The translations under genes and the position numbers were made by a program. The notes beneath the pieces were generated by a model that ran no database searches, was not told the DNA's origin, and worked only from the letters and a program-made list of their open reading frames with translations. A stretch of DNA of 64,000 nucleotides from assembly GCF_021284765.1 (NCBI RefSeq), contig NZ_CP089924.1:3118001-3182000 (forward strand), in the 5' to 3' direction. Position 1 is the stretch's first letter. The number at the start of each line of letters is the position of its first letter. Below are positions 1-10,209 of the stretch, piece by piece. This DNA is from Lysobacter sp. 5GHs7-4 (GTDB taxonomy: Bacteria; Pseudomonadota; Gammaproteobacteria; Xanthomonadales; Xanthomonadaceae).

Positions 1-52
1 GCAGACCGTCAGCTGCTGATCGGCGCCGTCGCTCAGCCGCCACGATGAGCCT

Positions 53-93
53 AAAAGCCAAGACGCGCGGACCTTTCGATCCGCGCGTCTTGG
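53..93 (-). terminator. Rho-independent terminator of the TonB receptor gene
   Basis: A perfect 14-bp inverted repeat (CCAAGACGCGCGGA at 58-71 and its complement at 80-93) with an 8-nt loop is followed, on the minus strand, by a short T-run (CTTTTAG). It lies about 50 bp past the stop codon of the TonB-dependent receptor, so it most likely ends that transcript. The T-run is only four bases long, so it may be a modest terminator. Confidence 0.75.
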
Positions 94-144
94 TTGGTTG
101 CGTGGTGGACGCCGGCTAGCGGCCGGCGCCGCGTCGAGCCGGAC

Positions 145-2796
145 TCAGTACGACACCCGGAACGTCACGCCGTAGGTGCGCGGCGCGCCGAGGAAGGCGT
201 TGAACGAGTTGAAGGCGTTGTTGGGCAGCGGCGACACGTTCTGCAGCGGCGCGTCGAAACCGACCTGTGCGTATTCCTCGTCGAACAGGTTCTGACCCCA
301 CAGCTCGACCATCCAACGGCGGTCGCGGCGGCCGATGGCGACGCGTGCGTTGACCACGGTGAACGCGCCCTGCTCCTTCTCCGGATCCAGGTCGGAGCCG
401 GTGTTGTAGTCGGACATGTACTTGGCGCCGACGTTGAAGCGCGCCACCAGGTCGCTGGCGAAATTCCAGTCGTAGGTGATCGAGGCCGAACCCGACCAGT
501 ACGGCGCGAAGCTGACCTGGCTGCCGGGCAGCTTGTACAGCGCGCCGACCGGCGCGGTGCCGCCGGGAGCGACGAAGTCGGCGCCCGGACGCTCGTCGCC
601 GTAGCGCGTGTCGGCATAGGTCAGGCCGGCCTGGATCATCAGGCCCTTCTGCGGCTGCCACAGCACTTCGGTGTCGATGCCCTGCGAGATCACTTCCGGA
701 ATCGAACGCACCACGAAGCTGGTGCCCAGGAAGCTGTTGAGCTGGAAGTCCGAATAGGTCTGGTGGAACAAGGTCGCGTTGAGCAGCAGGTTGCCGTCGG
801 CCCAGGTGGTCTTGGCGCCCAGCTCGAAGCTGTTGACGAACTCGCCCGGGAACGAGGTGTCGTTGACCGGCACGATGCCCTGCCCCGCGCTGGACAGGCC
901 GTTCGCCGACTGCACGCGGTCGAGGTTGAAACCGCCGGCCTTGTAGCCGCGCGCGCCCGACACGTAGGTCATGACGTGGTCGTTCCAGCGGTAGGCCAGC
1001 TTCAGCGTGCCCGACCATTCCTTCTCGTCGCTTTCCTGATGGGTGACGCGGCCGTTGTGCAGCGGATTGGCCCAGGGCAGGCAGCTGAAACCGACGATGT
1101 TGCTGATGATCGCGGCCTGCTGCGCCGGCGGCAGCGACGCGAACGGCAGGCCGCGCCCGGTCAGCGCCGCGGCGATGCGGCCCTGCGCGGCCGGGCTGAC
1201 CTGGCCGTTGGGACCGAAGTAGGACGCGCAACCGATGCTGCCGTTGGGGTTGCTGTAACGCGAATCCAGCTCCTTGTTCTCCTGGGTGTAGCGCAGGCCC
1301 ATGGTGACGTCGAGCGCGTCGGTCGCGTGCCAGGTGTTGTTGGTGAAGAAAGCCTTGGTCTTGGAGTTCTGGCGGTACTTGTCGTCGGCGCCGAAGCCGG
1401 CGAAGGCGGTGCCGAACGGGCGCCCGGTGGTCTGCGACAGGAAGGTCGCCGCGGTCGGCGACTGCGCCAGCGCCGGGTTGATCAGCGCCAGCAGCGCGGT
1501 CGACAGGTAGGGCTCGTAGGCGTTGCCGATGCGGTAGGTCTCGTTGCGGTTCAAATCCTCGTCGGAGAAGAACAGGCCGAACATCCAGTCGACCTTGTCG
1601 GTCGAGCCGGTCAGGCGGAACTCCTGGCTGAAGGTCTTGAACTCGGTCAGCGACTCGTCTTCGTCGGCGTTGCGGTACAGCAGATCGGCGCTGCTGAAGT
1701 CGAAGTCCAGGCCGTTGATCGCGCGCCATTCGCGCTTGGCGGTGATCGAGGTCAGGGTGGCGTTGTTGAACCAGGGCGTGATCCAGTTGATCTCGGCCGA
1801 AACGCCCTTGTCCTTCATGTCCTGTTCGGTGCTGCGGTTGCTGTAGGCGATGCGTGCGTAGGGATCGGCGACCGGCGCCACGCCGGAATCCGGCGACAGC
1901 GCGTCGATGATCGCGCCGGTCGCGCCGCGCACGGTGGTCACGCCCACGCAGCAGTTCTCTTCGCGGCTGGTGAAGTCGCCGATCAGGTTGATGTCCAGGT
2001 TCTCGGTGGGTTCCAGCAGCAGCTGCGCGCGCAGGGTATGGAAGTTCTGGTCGAAGTCTTCCTTTTCCTGGCGCGGGCCGGCGCCGGTGCGCACGTCGAC
2101 GAAACCGTCGCGCTCGCGCTTGGCGCCGTAGACGCGGAACGCGGCGTTGTCGCCGATCGAGGTATTGAACGCGCCGGACACGCCGAGCGCGCCGTAGTTG
2201 CCGACGGTGAGCTCGCCCTCGACGCTGGTGTTGTAGTCCGGGCGGCGGGTGATCACGTTGATCACGCCGGCCGAGGTGTTCTTGCCGAACACGGTGCCCT
2301 GCGGGCCCTTGAGCACTTCGATGCGCTCGATCTCGCCCAGGTCGCCGAAGCCGACGCCGTTGCGCGGACGGTAGACGCCGTCGATCACGATGCCCACCGA
2401 CGATTCCAGGCCGGCGTTGTCGCCGACCGTGCCGATGCCGCGGATGCGCGCGGTGGTCTGCGCCTCGCTCTGGGTGCTGGTCACGGTCAGGCCGGGCACC
2501 AGCACCTGCAAATCCTTGACGTCGCGCACGCCGGTGTCCTGCAGCAGTTGCTGCGGCAGCGCGGTGATCGCGATCGGCACGTCCTGCAGCGCTTCCTCGC
2601 GCTTCTGCGCGGTCACGGTCAGCCCGGACAGCGTGGTCGCTTCCTCCTCCTGGCTCTTGCTGGCTGCGTCCGGCGGCGTGTCCTGCGCATGCAACGGCGC
2701 GGCGGTCATCGCCGCCAATGCCGCCGCCACCGCGAAAGACAAACGCCGACGTCCATGGTTCCGTGTTCCCTGGCTAGCCGACTTGCGAGCACTCAT
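145..2796 (-). CDS. TonB-dependent outer-membrane receptor
   Basis: Outer-membrane active-transport receptor of 883 residues. From the chosen ATG (2796) there is a basic n-region, a hydrophobic stretch and an AHA-like signal peptidase site ending in LHAQ at about residue 37. A TonB-box/plug start follows (LSGLTVTAQKREE), then a plug domain with VIDGVYRPRNG and IERIEVLKGPQGTVFGKN and the typical GVINVITRRP, and a long 22-stranded-type barrel ending in the aromatic C-terminus RVSY. The start is chosen because AGGGGAGG sits 6 nt upstream; the reading frame stays open further upstream to 2940 but that part lacks a signal peptide at its start. There is no N-terminal STN signalling domain and no FecR neighbour, so it is a transporter rather than a transducer. 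The substrate cannot be read from sequence; siderophores or plant/sugar-derived compounds are both possible in this bacterial group. Confidence 0.93.
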   Translation of the reverse strand: MSARKSASQGTRNHGRRRLSFAVAAALAAMTAAPLHAQDTPPDAASKSQEEEATTLSGLTVTAQKREEALQDVPIAITALPQQLLQDTGVRDVKDLQVLVPGLTVTSTQSEAQTTARIRGIGTVGDNAGLESSVGIVIDGVYRPRNGVGFGDLGEIERIEVLKGPQGTVFGKNTSAGVINVITRRPDYNTSVEGELTVGNYGALGVSGAFNTSIGDNAAFRVYGAKRERDGFVDVRTGAGPRQEKEDFDQNFHTLRAQLLLEPTENLDINLIGDFTSREENCCVGVTTVRGATGAIIDALSPDSGVAPVADPYARIAYSNRSTEQDMKDKGVSAEINWITPWFNNATLTSITAKREWRAINGLDFDFSSADLLYRNADEDESLTEFKTFSQEFRLTGSTDKVDWMFGLFFSDEDLNRNETYRIGNAYEPYLSTALLALINPALAQSPTAATFLSQTTGRPFGTAFAGFGADDKYRQNSKTKAFFTNNTWHATDALDVTMGLRYTQENKELDSRYSNPNGSIGCASYFGPNGQVSPAAQGRIAAALTGRGLPFASLPPAQQAAIISNIVGFSCLPWANPLHNGRVTHQESDEKEWSGTLKLAYRWNDHVMTYVSGARGYKAGGFNLDRVQSANGLSSAGQGIVPVNDTSFPGEFVNSFELGAKTTWADGNLLLNATLFHQTYSDFQLNSFLGTSFVVRSIPEVISQGIDTEVLWQPQKGLMIQAGLTYADTRYGDERPGADFVAPGGTAPVGALYKLPGSQVSFAPYWSGSASITYDWNFASDLVARFNVGAKYMSDYNTGSDLDPEKEQGAFTVVNARVAIGRRDRRWMVELWGQNLFDEEYAQVGFDAPLQNVSPLPNNAFNSFNAFLGAPRTYGVTFRVSY

Positions 2797-3578
2797 CGCG
2801 ACCTCCCCTGACATTGTTAAACCGCCGGCACCTGCCGGCGGAGACCTGGCCCTGCGAATTGACGACCCTGCGTGACTGCGGCGCGTACCGCGCCCGCGTC
2901 CCCTAGACGCGCTTCGTGCGAACGGCTGCATCGACACCACCGAACCGGGACGACGGTCGGGTTAATTGACGCTGCGCACAAAAAGATAGCCGAAGCTAGC
3001 ATGCCCGTCGCCTGCGTCATGCGGCGCAGCAGCAATCGCACGACCGTTCGTCCGCGAAGCGCGCAGACCGCCTCGGGCGCGGCGACGCCCAGCACACCGA
3101 CCGCGACTTGCATCAGCCTGCCATGGCAGCGGATGTGGGATGCGTACGTACGTCAACGATGCGATGAGCTACCGCCAGACGGACCGGTTCAAGACCGCCT
3201 GCGCGCCGCCAGGCTCGGGGCGGCCGGTCGTCGACGTCACCCTGCGCAACACCCCGCCTGGTTCGGCTTCTAAGCCGACCTGCTCGCCGCGCACGGCGAA
3301 GGGCTCAGGCAGGAAGGTCGCCAAGAGGCCCTGAAGTTTTTGGTCGAAGGCCACTGAGGCCGCGCACCGTCGATCCCGCACGCGCCTGGCGTCCGGGCCT
3401 ACGCGGGCGGCGGTGCCCTGCCGCCCGAAGCGCCCCCCGCATCCGGATCGGGCCGGTCGGCGAGCTGGGCCATCACCGCGGACGACGGCAGGGTTGCGAC
3501 GCCGGCGGCCCGATAGCCTTGGAAAGGCAGCGCGCACAGAACGGCCGACAGCCGCCCGGGCGGTTCAGTCCGAATGGC
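2797..3578. other. Gene-poor intergenic region, possible pseudogene scrap
   Basis: About 780 bp between the receptor and galE. No open frame here has a convincing start, codon pattern or recognisable family. A short stretch at 3274-3357 reads on the plus strand as a plausible protein tail (ADLLAAHGEG...KFLVEGH, stop) directly after an in-frame stop, which could be a decayed gene end. A GC-rich palindrome CCGCCCGGGCGG lies near 3556. The part next to 2796 must hold the receptor promoter, but no clear -35/-10 pair was found. Confidence 0.4.
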
Positions 3579-4661
3579 TCAAGCCTTTGTTTCTATGGCG
3601 TCGAGCGGCAACGACTTCAGCTTCCCCAGCGGTCGTTGATAGCCATCGGGATTGATCGACTGCCAGCGCCACGCGTCGCGGCACATGGCATGTACGTCCA
3701 GTCGCGTGCGCCATCCGAGCAGGCGATGGGCGAGCGACGGGTCCGCGTAGACCTGCGCGACATCGCCCCGGCGACGCGCCACGATTTCGTAGGGGATGCT
3801 GCATCCGGACGCGCGTTCGAAGGCATGCACCAGCTCCAGCACGCTGATCCCGCGTCCGGTGCCCAGGTTGACGGTGAGGTTGCCTTCGCCGCGCATCAGG
3901 TAGTCCAGCGCCGCCACATGCGCCCGGACCAGGTCCATGACGTGTATGTAGTCGCGTATACCGGTGCCGTCGGGGGTCGGGTAGTCGTCGCCGAAGATGC
4001 TCAGCTTGCTGCGCCGCCCCGCGGCGACCTGACAGATGTAAGGCATCAGGTTGTTGGGAATGCCCGACGGATCCTCGCCGATCAGACCCGAGGGATGCGC
4101 GCCCACCGGGTTGAAGTAGCGCAGATTGGCGGCGCGGAAGGACGCATCGGTACCGCACAGATCGTCGATCAGCTGCTCCATCACCAGCTTGGTGCGGCCA
4201 TAGGGATTGGTCACGTCCAGCCGCGCCTGTTCGTTGATCGGAACGCTCTGCGGATCGCCGTACACGGTGGCCGACGAGCTGAACACCAAGCGCGCCACGC
4301 CCGCTTCGTGCATGGCCCTCAGCAGGTTGATCGCGCCGCAGATATTGTTTTCGAAGTACGCCAACGGCTGCGCGAACGACTCGCCGACGGCCTTGAGCGC
4401 GGCGAAGTGCATCACGGCGTCGAAGCGATGGCGCGCGAACAACCGGGCCACGGCCGACTTGCTGCGCAAGTCCAGGCGCTCGCACTCCACCGGCGCGCCG
4501 ATAATGCGCTGCAAGCGCAGCAGGACGCGCGGCGAGCTGTTCGAGAAGTTGTCGGCGATGACGACGCGATGCCCCCGCTCCGCCAACGCAACGCAGGCGT
4601 GGCTGCCGATGTAGCCGGCGCCACCGCATACCAGGACGCACATCGTTGTCTGGCCGGCCAT
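3579..4661 (-). CDS. galE: UDP-glucose 4-epimerase
   Basis: Cytosolic NAD-dependent short-chain dehydrogenase/reductase that interconverts UDP-glucose and UDP-galactose (or the N-acetyl forms), supplying sugar donors for the adjacent exopolysaccharide genes. The N-terminus has the Rossmann motif VCGGAGYIGSH; FSSSATVYG supplies the catalytic serine/threonine region and YGRTK is the Tyr-X3-Lys catalytic pair. YFNPVGAHPSG and the GIRDYIHVMDL segment are typical of GalE. Length (about 354-360 residues) is normal. Two Met codons, at 4661 and 4643, are both credible; neither has a strong ribosome-binding site, and 4661 is preferred only because a weak GGCGGA lies upstream. The gene is transcribed away from the tviB-led operon, sharing a 200-bp divergent region with it. 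Confidence 0.93.
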   Translation of the reverse strand: MAGQTTMCVLVCGGAGYIGSHACVALAERGHRVVIADNFSNSSPRVLLRLQRIIGAPVECERLDLRSKSAVARLFARHRFDAVMHFAALKAVGESFAQPLAYFENNICGAINLLRAMHEAGVARLVFSSSATVYGDPQSVPINEQARLDVTNPYGRTKLVMEQLIDDLCGTDASFRAANLRYFNPVGAHPSGLIGEDPSGIPNNLMPYICQVAAGRRSKLSIFGDDYPTPDGTGIRDYIHVMDLVRAHVAALDYLMRGEGNLTVNLGTGRGISVLELVHAFERASGCSIPYEIVARRRGDVAQVYADPSLAHRLLGWRTRLDVHAMCRDAWRWQSINPDGYQRPLGKLKSLPLDAIETKA

Positions 4662-4846
4662 CTGGGTCCGCCGCTGCTGCCCGTATTTCCGGGACAACGC
4701 GGAATGCGGGCCCGGGCGTCCAGCCTTGCGGCCGCTTGCCGCCCCCCTTCCTTCCGTCCGTCCGTCGCCCGCTTGTCCGTGATTGCGCGCGGCTGGCGTT
4801 AAGCAGCAAGTACGGACGCAGAACCACGGCTTGGAAGTCGACCATC

Positions 4847-4863
4847 GGGGGGAGGTCCGCTTG
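4847..4863 (+). promoter_or_regulatory. Strong Shine-Dalgarno deciding a TTG start
   Basis: GGGGGGAGGT at 4847-4856 ends 5 nt before TTG at 4861. The reading frame is open upstream to an ATG at 4783, but the strong ribosome site and the alignment of the protein start with the Rossmann fold support initiation at the TTG. The rest of the galE/tviB divergent region (4662-4846) shows no recognisable promoter hexamers. Confidence 0.7.
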
Positions 4864-6156
4864 GCAAGCAATGCGCCGTTAGTCTCGTTGCACGAGGCCC
4901 GTATCGCGGTCCTGGGCCTGGGCTACGTTGGCCTGCCGCTCGCCGCGGCCTTCGGAAAGCGGTTCCCGACCGTCGGATTCGACATCGACGCCGCGCGCGT
5001 GGCCGAGCTCCAGCAGCACCGTGACCATACCCGCGAGGTGTCGGCCGAAGCGCTGGGCGAGGCCGCGCTGCTGACGTTCAGCAGCGACCCGGCCTCGCTG
5101 GCCGGCTGCAACGTGTTCATCGTGACCGTGCCGACGCCCATCGACGAGTACAAACGCCCCGACCTGCGCCCGCTGGAGTCGGCCAGCCGCACGGTGGGCC
5201 GGGCGATCGGGCGCGGCGGCATCGTCATCTACGAGTCGACGGTGTATCCCGGGGCGACGCAGGAGATCTGCGTTCCTATCGTCGAACGCGAATCGAACCT
5301 GAGATTCAACCAGGACTTCTACGCCGGCTACAGCCCTGAGCGCATCAATCCGGGCGACCCGCAGCACCGCCTGGAAACCATCATGAAAGTCACTTCCGGT
5401 TCGACGCCGGAAGCGGCCGAGCTCGTCGACGCGCTCTACGGGCGGATCGTCAAGGCGGGCACCCACAAGGCGTCCAGCATCCGCGTAGCCGAGGCGGCGA
5501 AGGTCATCGAAAACATCCAGCGCGACGTCAACATCGCCCTGATCAACGAATTGGCTCTGCTTTTTCACCGCCTCGACATCGACACCCACGAGGTGCTCGA
5601 AGCCGCCGGCACCAAGTGGAACTTCCTGCCGTTCCGTCCGGGCCTGGTCGGCGGCCACTGCATCGGCGTGGACCCCTACTACCTGACGCACAAGGCGCAG
5701 CAGATCGGCTATCACCCGGACATGATCCTGGCCGGACGCCGCATCAACGACGGCATGGGCGGCCATGTCGCGCGGCGGGTGGTGAAGCTGATGCGTCAGC
5801 GCGATCGGGAACCGAGCCAAGCGCGGGTGTTGGTGCTGGGTCTGGCGTTCAAGGAGAACTGTCCGGACCTGCGCAATACCAAGGTGGTGGACATTATTCG
5901 CGAACTCCACTGCTACAACGCCCACGTCGACGTGCACGACCCCTGGGTCGATGCCGGCCATGCGCACGACGAGTACGGCGTGAACCTGGTCGCCGAGCTC
6001 GAGCCTGGCCGCTACGACGCCATCGTGCTTGCGGTGGCCCATGGCGAGTTCGTCGCCATGGGCGTGGAGCGGATCCGTCGCCTGGGCGTGCCCGGGGCCG
6101 TGCTCTTCGACGTCAAGCGCGCCTTGCCGCGCGCCGGCGTCGACGGTTGTCTGTAA
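4861..6156 (+). CDS. tviB: TviB-type UDP-N-acetylhexosamine 6-dehydrogenase
   Basis: Oxidises C6 of a UDP-N-acetylhexosamine (UDP-GlcNAc in the Vi-antigen enzyme TviB) in two NAD-dependent steps to the uronic acid. From the TTG start the 431-residue protein opens with the Rossmann motif VLGLGYVGLPLA, followed by TVPTPIDEYKRPDL, YESTVYPG, YSPERINPGD and SGSTPEAAEL. The catalytic cysteine is Cys267 in the GGHCIGVDPYYLTHK block, and GLAFKENCPDLRNTK marks the C-terminal UDP-binding domain. All of these match the TviB/WbpO subgroup more closely than Ugd, which acts on UDP-glucose. It is the first gene of a long plus-strand operon; the next ATG is only 5 bp past the stop. It implies an acidic N-acetylated sugar in the polymer. 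A UDP-glucose dehydrogenase role is less likely but not excluded. Confidence 0.9.
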   Translation: MASNAPLVSLHEARIAVLGLGYVGLPLAAAFGKRFPTVGFDIDAARVAELQQHRDHTREVSAEALGEAALLTFSSDPASLAGCNVFIVTVPTPIDEYKRPDLRPLESASRTVGRAIGRGGIVIYESTVYPGATQEICVPIVERESNLRFNQDFYAGYSPERINPGDPQHRLETIMKVTSGSTPEAAELVDALYGRIVKAGTHKASSIRVAEAAKVIENIQRDVNIALINELALLFHRLDIDTHEVLEAAGTKWNFLPFRPGLVGGHCIGVDPYYLTHKAQQIGYHPDMILAGRRINDGMGGHVARRVVKLMRQRDREPSQARVLVLGLAFKENCPDLRNTKVVDIIRELHCYNAHVDVHDPWVDAGHAHDEYGVNLVAELEPGRYDAIVLAVAHGEFVAMGVERIRRLGVPGAVLFDVKRALPRAGVDGCL

Positions 6157-6161
6157 CGGCC

Positions 6162-7169
<1,008 letters not shown>

Positions 7170-7253
7170 AGGAACGGGCTCATGCCACCGCTGGATCTGG
7201 CCGGGCGCATCGGTGCTCGGCGTTGTTCAAATGGGGTCAATCGGAGAATCGCC

Positions 7254-7871
7254 ATGCGCCTTGCAGCCTCCCTTCTGGCTTTGGGTCTGCCCCTACTGCT
7301 CGCCGCTTGCGCCAGTTCGGGGCCGCTCAGTTCGGGCGCCCCGCCGGCCGTCGTCCCGGTCGCGGACGATTACCAGATCGGCGTCGACGACATCGTCCAG
7401 GTCTCGGTCTGGCGCAATCCCGAACTGGGCATCACCGCGCCGGTCCGTCCCGACGGCAAGATCTCGGTGCCCCTGATCGGCGACGTCATGGCCGGCGGCC
7501 GCTCCCCCGATGCCGTCGCCAAGGAACTGCAGGGAAAGCTCGCGACTTACGTGATCGAGCCGCAGGTGACGGTGATCGTCACCGAACTGCGTAGCCACGA
7601 ATACCTGTCGCGCGTGCGGGTCACCGGCGCGGTACGCACGCCGGTCTCGATTCCCTATCGCCAGGGCATGACCGTGCTGGATGCGGTCCTCGCCGCCGGC
7701 GGCGTCACCGAATTCGCAGCGGCCGACCGCTCCAGCCTGCACCGCAAGAACGGCGACGGCGCGCAGGCCTACGGCGTGCAGCTCGACAACATCCTCAATG
7801 CCGGCGATCTCAGCACCAACTACAAGGTCGCCCCCGGCGACGTGATCACGGTACCGGAGCGCGTCTTGTGA
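7254..7871 (+). CDS. Wza/EpsE-like polysaccharide export lipoprotein
   Basis: Periplasmic outer-membrane lipoprotein of 205 residues belonging to the polysaccharide biosynthesis/export (Poly_export plus SLBB) family. The signal peptide MRLAASLLALGLPLLLAAC ends in an LAAC lipobox, giving a lipidated Cys at residue 19. DDYQIGVDDIVQVSVWRNPEL and VRPDGKISVPLIGDV form the export domain, and VRVTGAVRTPVSIPYRQGMT is one SLBB domain. It is shorter than Wza, has one SLBB domain, and resembles the export protein of XrtA/PEP-CTERM loci. The ATG at 7254 is chosen because GGAGA lies 8 nt upstream and the lipoprotein signal starts there. Its stop overlaps the GTG of the chain-length gene, indicating translational coupling. 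Confidence 0.92.
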   Translation: MRLAASLLALGLPLLLAACASSGPLSSGAPPAVVPVADDYQIGVDDIVQVSVWRNPELGITAPVRPDGKISVPLIGDVMAGGRSPDAVAKELQGKLATYVIEPQVTVIVTELRSHEYLSRVRVTGAVRTPVSIPYRQGMTVLDAVLAAGGVTEFAAADRSSLHRKNGDGAQAYGVQLDNILNAGDLSTNYKVAPGDVITVPERVL

Positions 7872-9457
7872 ACAGTCCCTACGGACAACCGCTGTTGCCG
7901 GGGCCTTCGGGGGAACGCCTGCCGACGCTGACCATGCTGTCGGTCGGCCGCAGGGAATTCCGGCGCTATCTGCTGCCGCTGGCCACGATCTTCGCCTTCA
8001 TCGCGCTGCTGTTCCTGGCGTGGGGACTGCTCAATCCGTCCACGTACAAGTCGTCGGCGATGGTGCTGGTCCAGGACAACACCCCGATCGCACCGCTCAT
8101 GGAGGGACGCACCGCCGCGCCCAACGAGGTCGCGCGCGCCGTCATTTCACGCGAAGTGCTCTTTGGCAGTGCCGTCATGCAGGATGTGCTGAAGGCCGGC
8201 GGATGGCTGGAAGGTCACCCCAGTCCGCTGCAAAAGCAGGAGCTGATCAACTCCATCATCAACAGCACCGACATCACGGTCACCGATCGCGCCCAGACGC
8301 GCTCGACGGATCCGAAGCTCAGCCTGGTCAAGATCACCTACTCGGACTCCGACCCTAAGCGCGCCTACGCCGTGACCAAGCGGTTCTCGGAAGCGCTGAT
8401 AGAACAGGTTCTGGACTCCAGGGCGCGCGCCAGCCGCTCCGCGTATCAGTTCATCGATGCGCAGGTGGAGAACTACCAACGCGCGTTCTCCGAAGCCGAC
8501 CGCAAGCTGCGCGAGTACCGCAGCGCGAACCCGGACGCGATGCCGGGCGTCGACACCGACGTTTCCGCCCGCATCGCCGAGCTGCGCCGCGCGGCCGACA
8601 ACGCCAACATGGATCTGGCCGACGTCGGTGCGCAAGAGCGCCAGGTGATGAGCCTGCTGTCGCGCGAAAGCCAGCTCAACACCGTCTCCCGCTCGACCCA
8701 GACCAACGTCCGGCTCGCCACGCTGCAAGCGGAGCAGGATCGTCTGATGCTGAGCTACACGGCCCAGCATCCCGACGTGGTCCGGGTCCGCAACCAGATC
8801 CGCGAACTGCAGAACAATCCTGGGGCGAGTTCGGCCGCGATGGCGGTGCTGCCCGGCGATACCGCGTCGATGAATCCGGTCTACCAGCAGCTGCGCGCCC
8901 AGTTGGCGGAAGTTCGCCGCCAGGGCGCCGCCTCCGCATCGCGTCTGGCCACGGCGCAGGCGCTGCTGCGCGAGGAACTCCAGCGCAGCAACCGCATCAT
9001 CAGCAACGAGGGCACCGTCACCGCGCTGACTCGCGTGCACGACGTCAACAAGGAGATGTTCGACGACCTGCTCAAGCGGCGCGAGAACGCGCGTGTTTCG
9101 ATGAGCCTGGACGCGGACGGCCGCAGCCTCGGTTTCCAGATCCTGGAGCCCGCCTCGACCCCGCTGCAGGCCACGGGCCTGCGCCTGATGCATTTCGCCG
9201 TGGCCGGTCTGCTGCTGGCGATCGTCGTCCCGCTGGCGATGCTGTCGATGCTGGTCAAGCATGACCCACGCGTGCGCTCGCCGCTGCAGATCGAACGCGA
9301 CGCGGGCTTGCCGGTGCTCGGAGTCATCCCGCTGCATCTGACCCACGAACAGTCCGAGCGGCACGCCAAGCGGCTGCGGCTGGGAACGATGCTGTTCGCC
9401 GCCGTGCCCGTGATCTACGGCCTCGTGTTCGTCCTGAAGATGACGGATGTCCTATGA
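7868..9457 (+). CDS. Wzz/EpsF-like polysaccharide chain-length determinant
   Basis: Inner-membrane polysaccharide co-polymerase of 529 residues that sets chain length and links polymerisation to the export pore. A transmembrane segment lies near residues 36-54 (LLPLATIFAFIALLFLAWG) and another near 435-458, enclosing a large periplasmic part with Wzz-type features (YKSSAMVLVQDNTPI, FQILEPASTPLQATGLR) and a long Gln/Arg/Glu-rich coiled coil. A third hydrophobic segment lies at the extreme C-terminus. It starts with GTG overlapping the previous stop. No kinase domain is fused to it; the ATPase is encoded by the next gene, overlapping by 4 bp. It fits the XrtA-system chain-length family. Confidence 0.9.
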   Translation: MNSPYGQPLLPGPSGERLPTLTMLSVGRREFRRYLLPLATIFAFIALLFLAWGLLNPSTYKSSAMVLVQDNTPIAPLMEGRTAAPNEVARAVISREVLFGSAVMQDVLKAGGWLEGHPSPLQKQELINSIINSTDITVTDRAQTRSTDPKLSLVKITYSDSDPKRAYAVTKRFSEALIEQVLDSRARASRSAYQFIDAQVENYQRAFSEADRKLREYRSANPDAMPGVDTDVSARIAELRRAADNANMDLADVGAQERQVMSLLSRESQLNTVSRSTQTNVRLATLQAEQDRLMLSYTAQHPDVVRVRNQIRELQNNPGASSAAMAVLPGDTASMNPVYQQLRAQLAEVRRQGAASASRLATAQALLREELQRSNRIISNEGTVTALTRVHDVNKEMFDDLLKRRENARVSMSLDADGRSLGFQILEPASTPLQATGLRLMHFAVAGLLLAIVVPLAMLSMLVKHDPRVRSPLQIERDAGLPVLGVIPLHLTHEQSERHAKRLRLGTMLFAAVPVIYGLVFVLKMTDVL

Positions 9458-10209
9458 ACGATTTCAATCGCCACGCAGCAGATGCATCGGCCAAGATGAC
9501 TGATATCAGACATGGGAACAAAAGCGTTGCGCGCCGCGACGGGGGCACGACTCTGACGCCCGAGCAACTGGTCGAGCGCTCGATCATTCCTTTCGCCGAC
9601 GGCGCCAACCGGCAGCTGGTCAACGCTTTCCGGGAGCTGCGAACGCGCCTGCTGGCGACCGCGACGGACAACTTCATCACCTTGGTCGCGCCGGTCGGAC
9701 CGGGCTGCGGGGGCAGCTTCGTGGCGCGCAATCTCGCGCTCACGATCACCCTCGAGCAGGAGAAGAGCGCGCTGCTGATCGATTGCAACCTGCTGCATCC
9801 GGTCCAGCATTCGGTGCTGAAGGTGAACGATTCTCGCGGCAGCCTGATCAACTACCTGGAAGACCCGGATGCCGATGTGGACGACATGATCTACGGCACC
9901 GTCATCCCGCGCTTGAAACTGATCCCGGCGGGACGGTCGGCCTACAGCGAGATGGAGACCGAGCACTTCTCCTCGTTCCGCATGCGTCTTCTGCTGGATT
10001 CCCTGAAAAGCAGTTTTTCAGATCGCTACATCTTCCTGGACAGCCCGCCCACGCTGGGTGCGCCCGATGCGCGCATCCTTTCGGAGCTGGCGGACGTCGT
10101 GGTCCTGGTCGCGGGATACGGCCGGAACACCTCCGCGGAAATCGCCGCAGCTGCCGCCAATTTCGATCCCGCTAAGTTCGCCGGCGTTATTTTCAATGAG
10201 AGCGCCTGA
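9454..10209 (+). CDS. CpsD/CapB-like ATPase with degenerate P-loop
   Basis: A 251-residue cytosolic protein of the bacterial tyrosine-kinase (BY-kinase)/ParA-like family, the usual partner of the chain-length protein. Walker A-prime (ALLIDCNLLHP) and Walker B (YIFLDSPPTLG) are recognisable. The Walker A loop reads APVGPGCGGSFVARNLA: the lysine of GK[ST] is replaced by glycine, so normal ATP binding and autophosphorylation are doubtful. There is also no tyrosine-rich C-terminal tail. It may be a non-catalytic regulator of the chain-length protein, or the kinase may be encoded elsewhere. It overlaps both its neighbours (ATGA with the gene before; the next gene starts inside its end), so it is co-translated. 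Confidence 0.82.
   Translation: MNDFNRHAADASAKMTDIRHGNKSVARRDGGTTLTPEQLVERSIIPFADGANRQLVNAFRELRTRLLATATDNFITLVAPVGPGCGGSFVARNLALTITLEQEKSALLIDCNLLHPVQHSVLKVNDSRGSLINYLEDPDADVDDMIYGTVIPRLKLIPAGRSAYSEMETEHFSSFRMRLLLDSLKSSFSDRYIFLDSPPTLGAPDARILSELADVVVLVAGYGRNTSAEIAAAAANFDPAKFAGVIFNESA

Noticed and set aside
1..48. Possible C-terminal end of a plus-strand gene (frame 1 ends in TGA at 46-48)
   Set aside because: Only 15 codons are visible and none are diagnostic; two other frames also stop here, so a gene cannot be supported.
94..2811. 905-codon open frame opposite the TonB receptor
   Set aside because: It is the antisense shadow of the receptor gene; the composition is Arg/Val/Ala-rich without any family motif, while the minus strand encodes a complete receptor.
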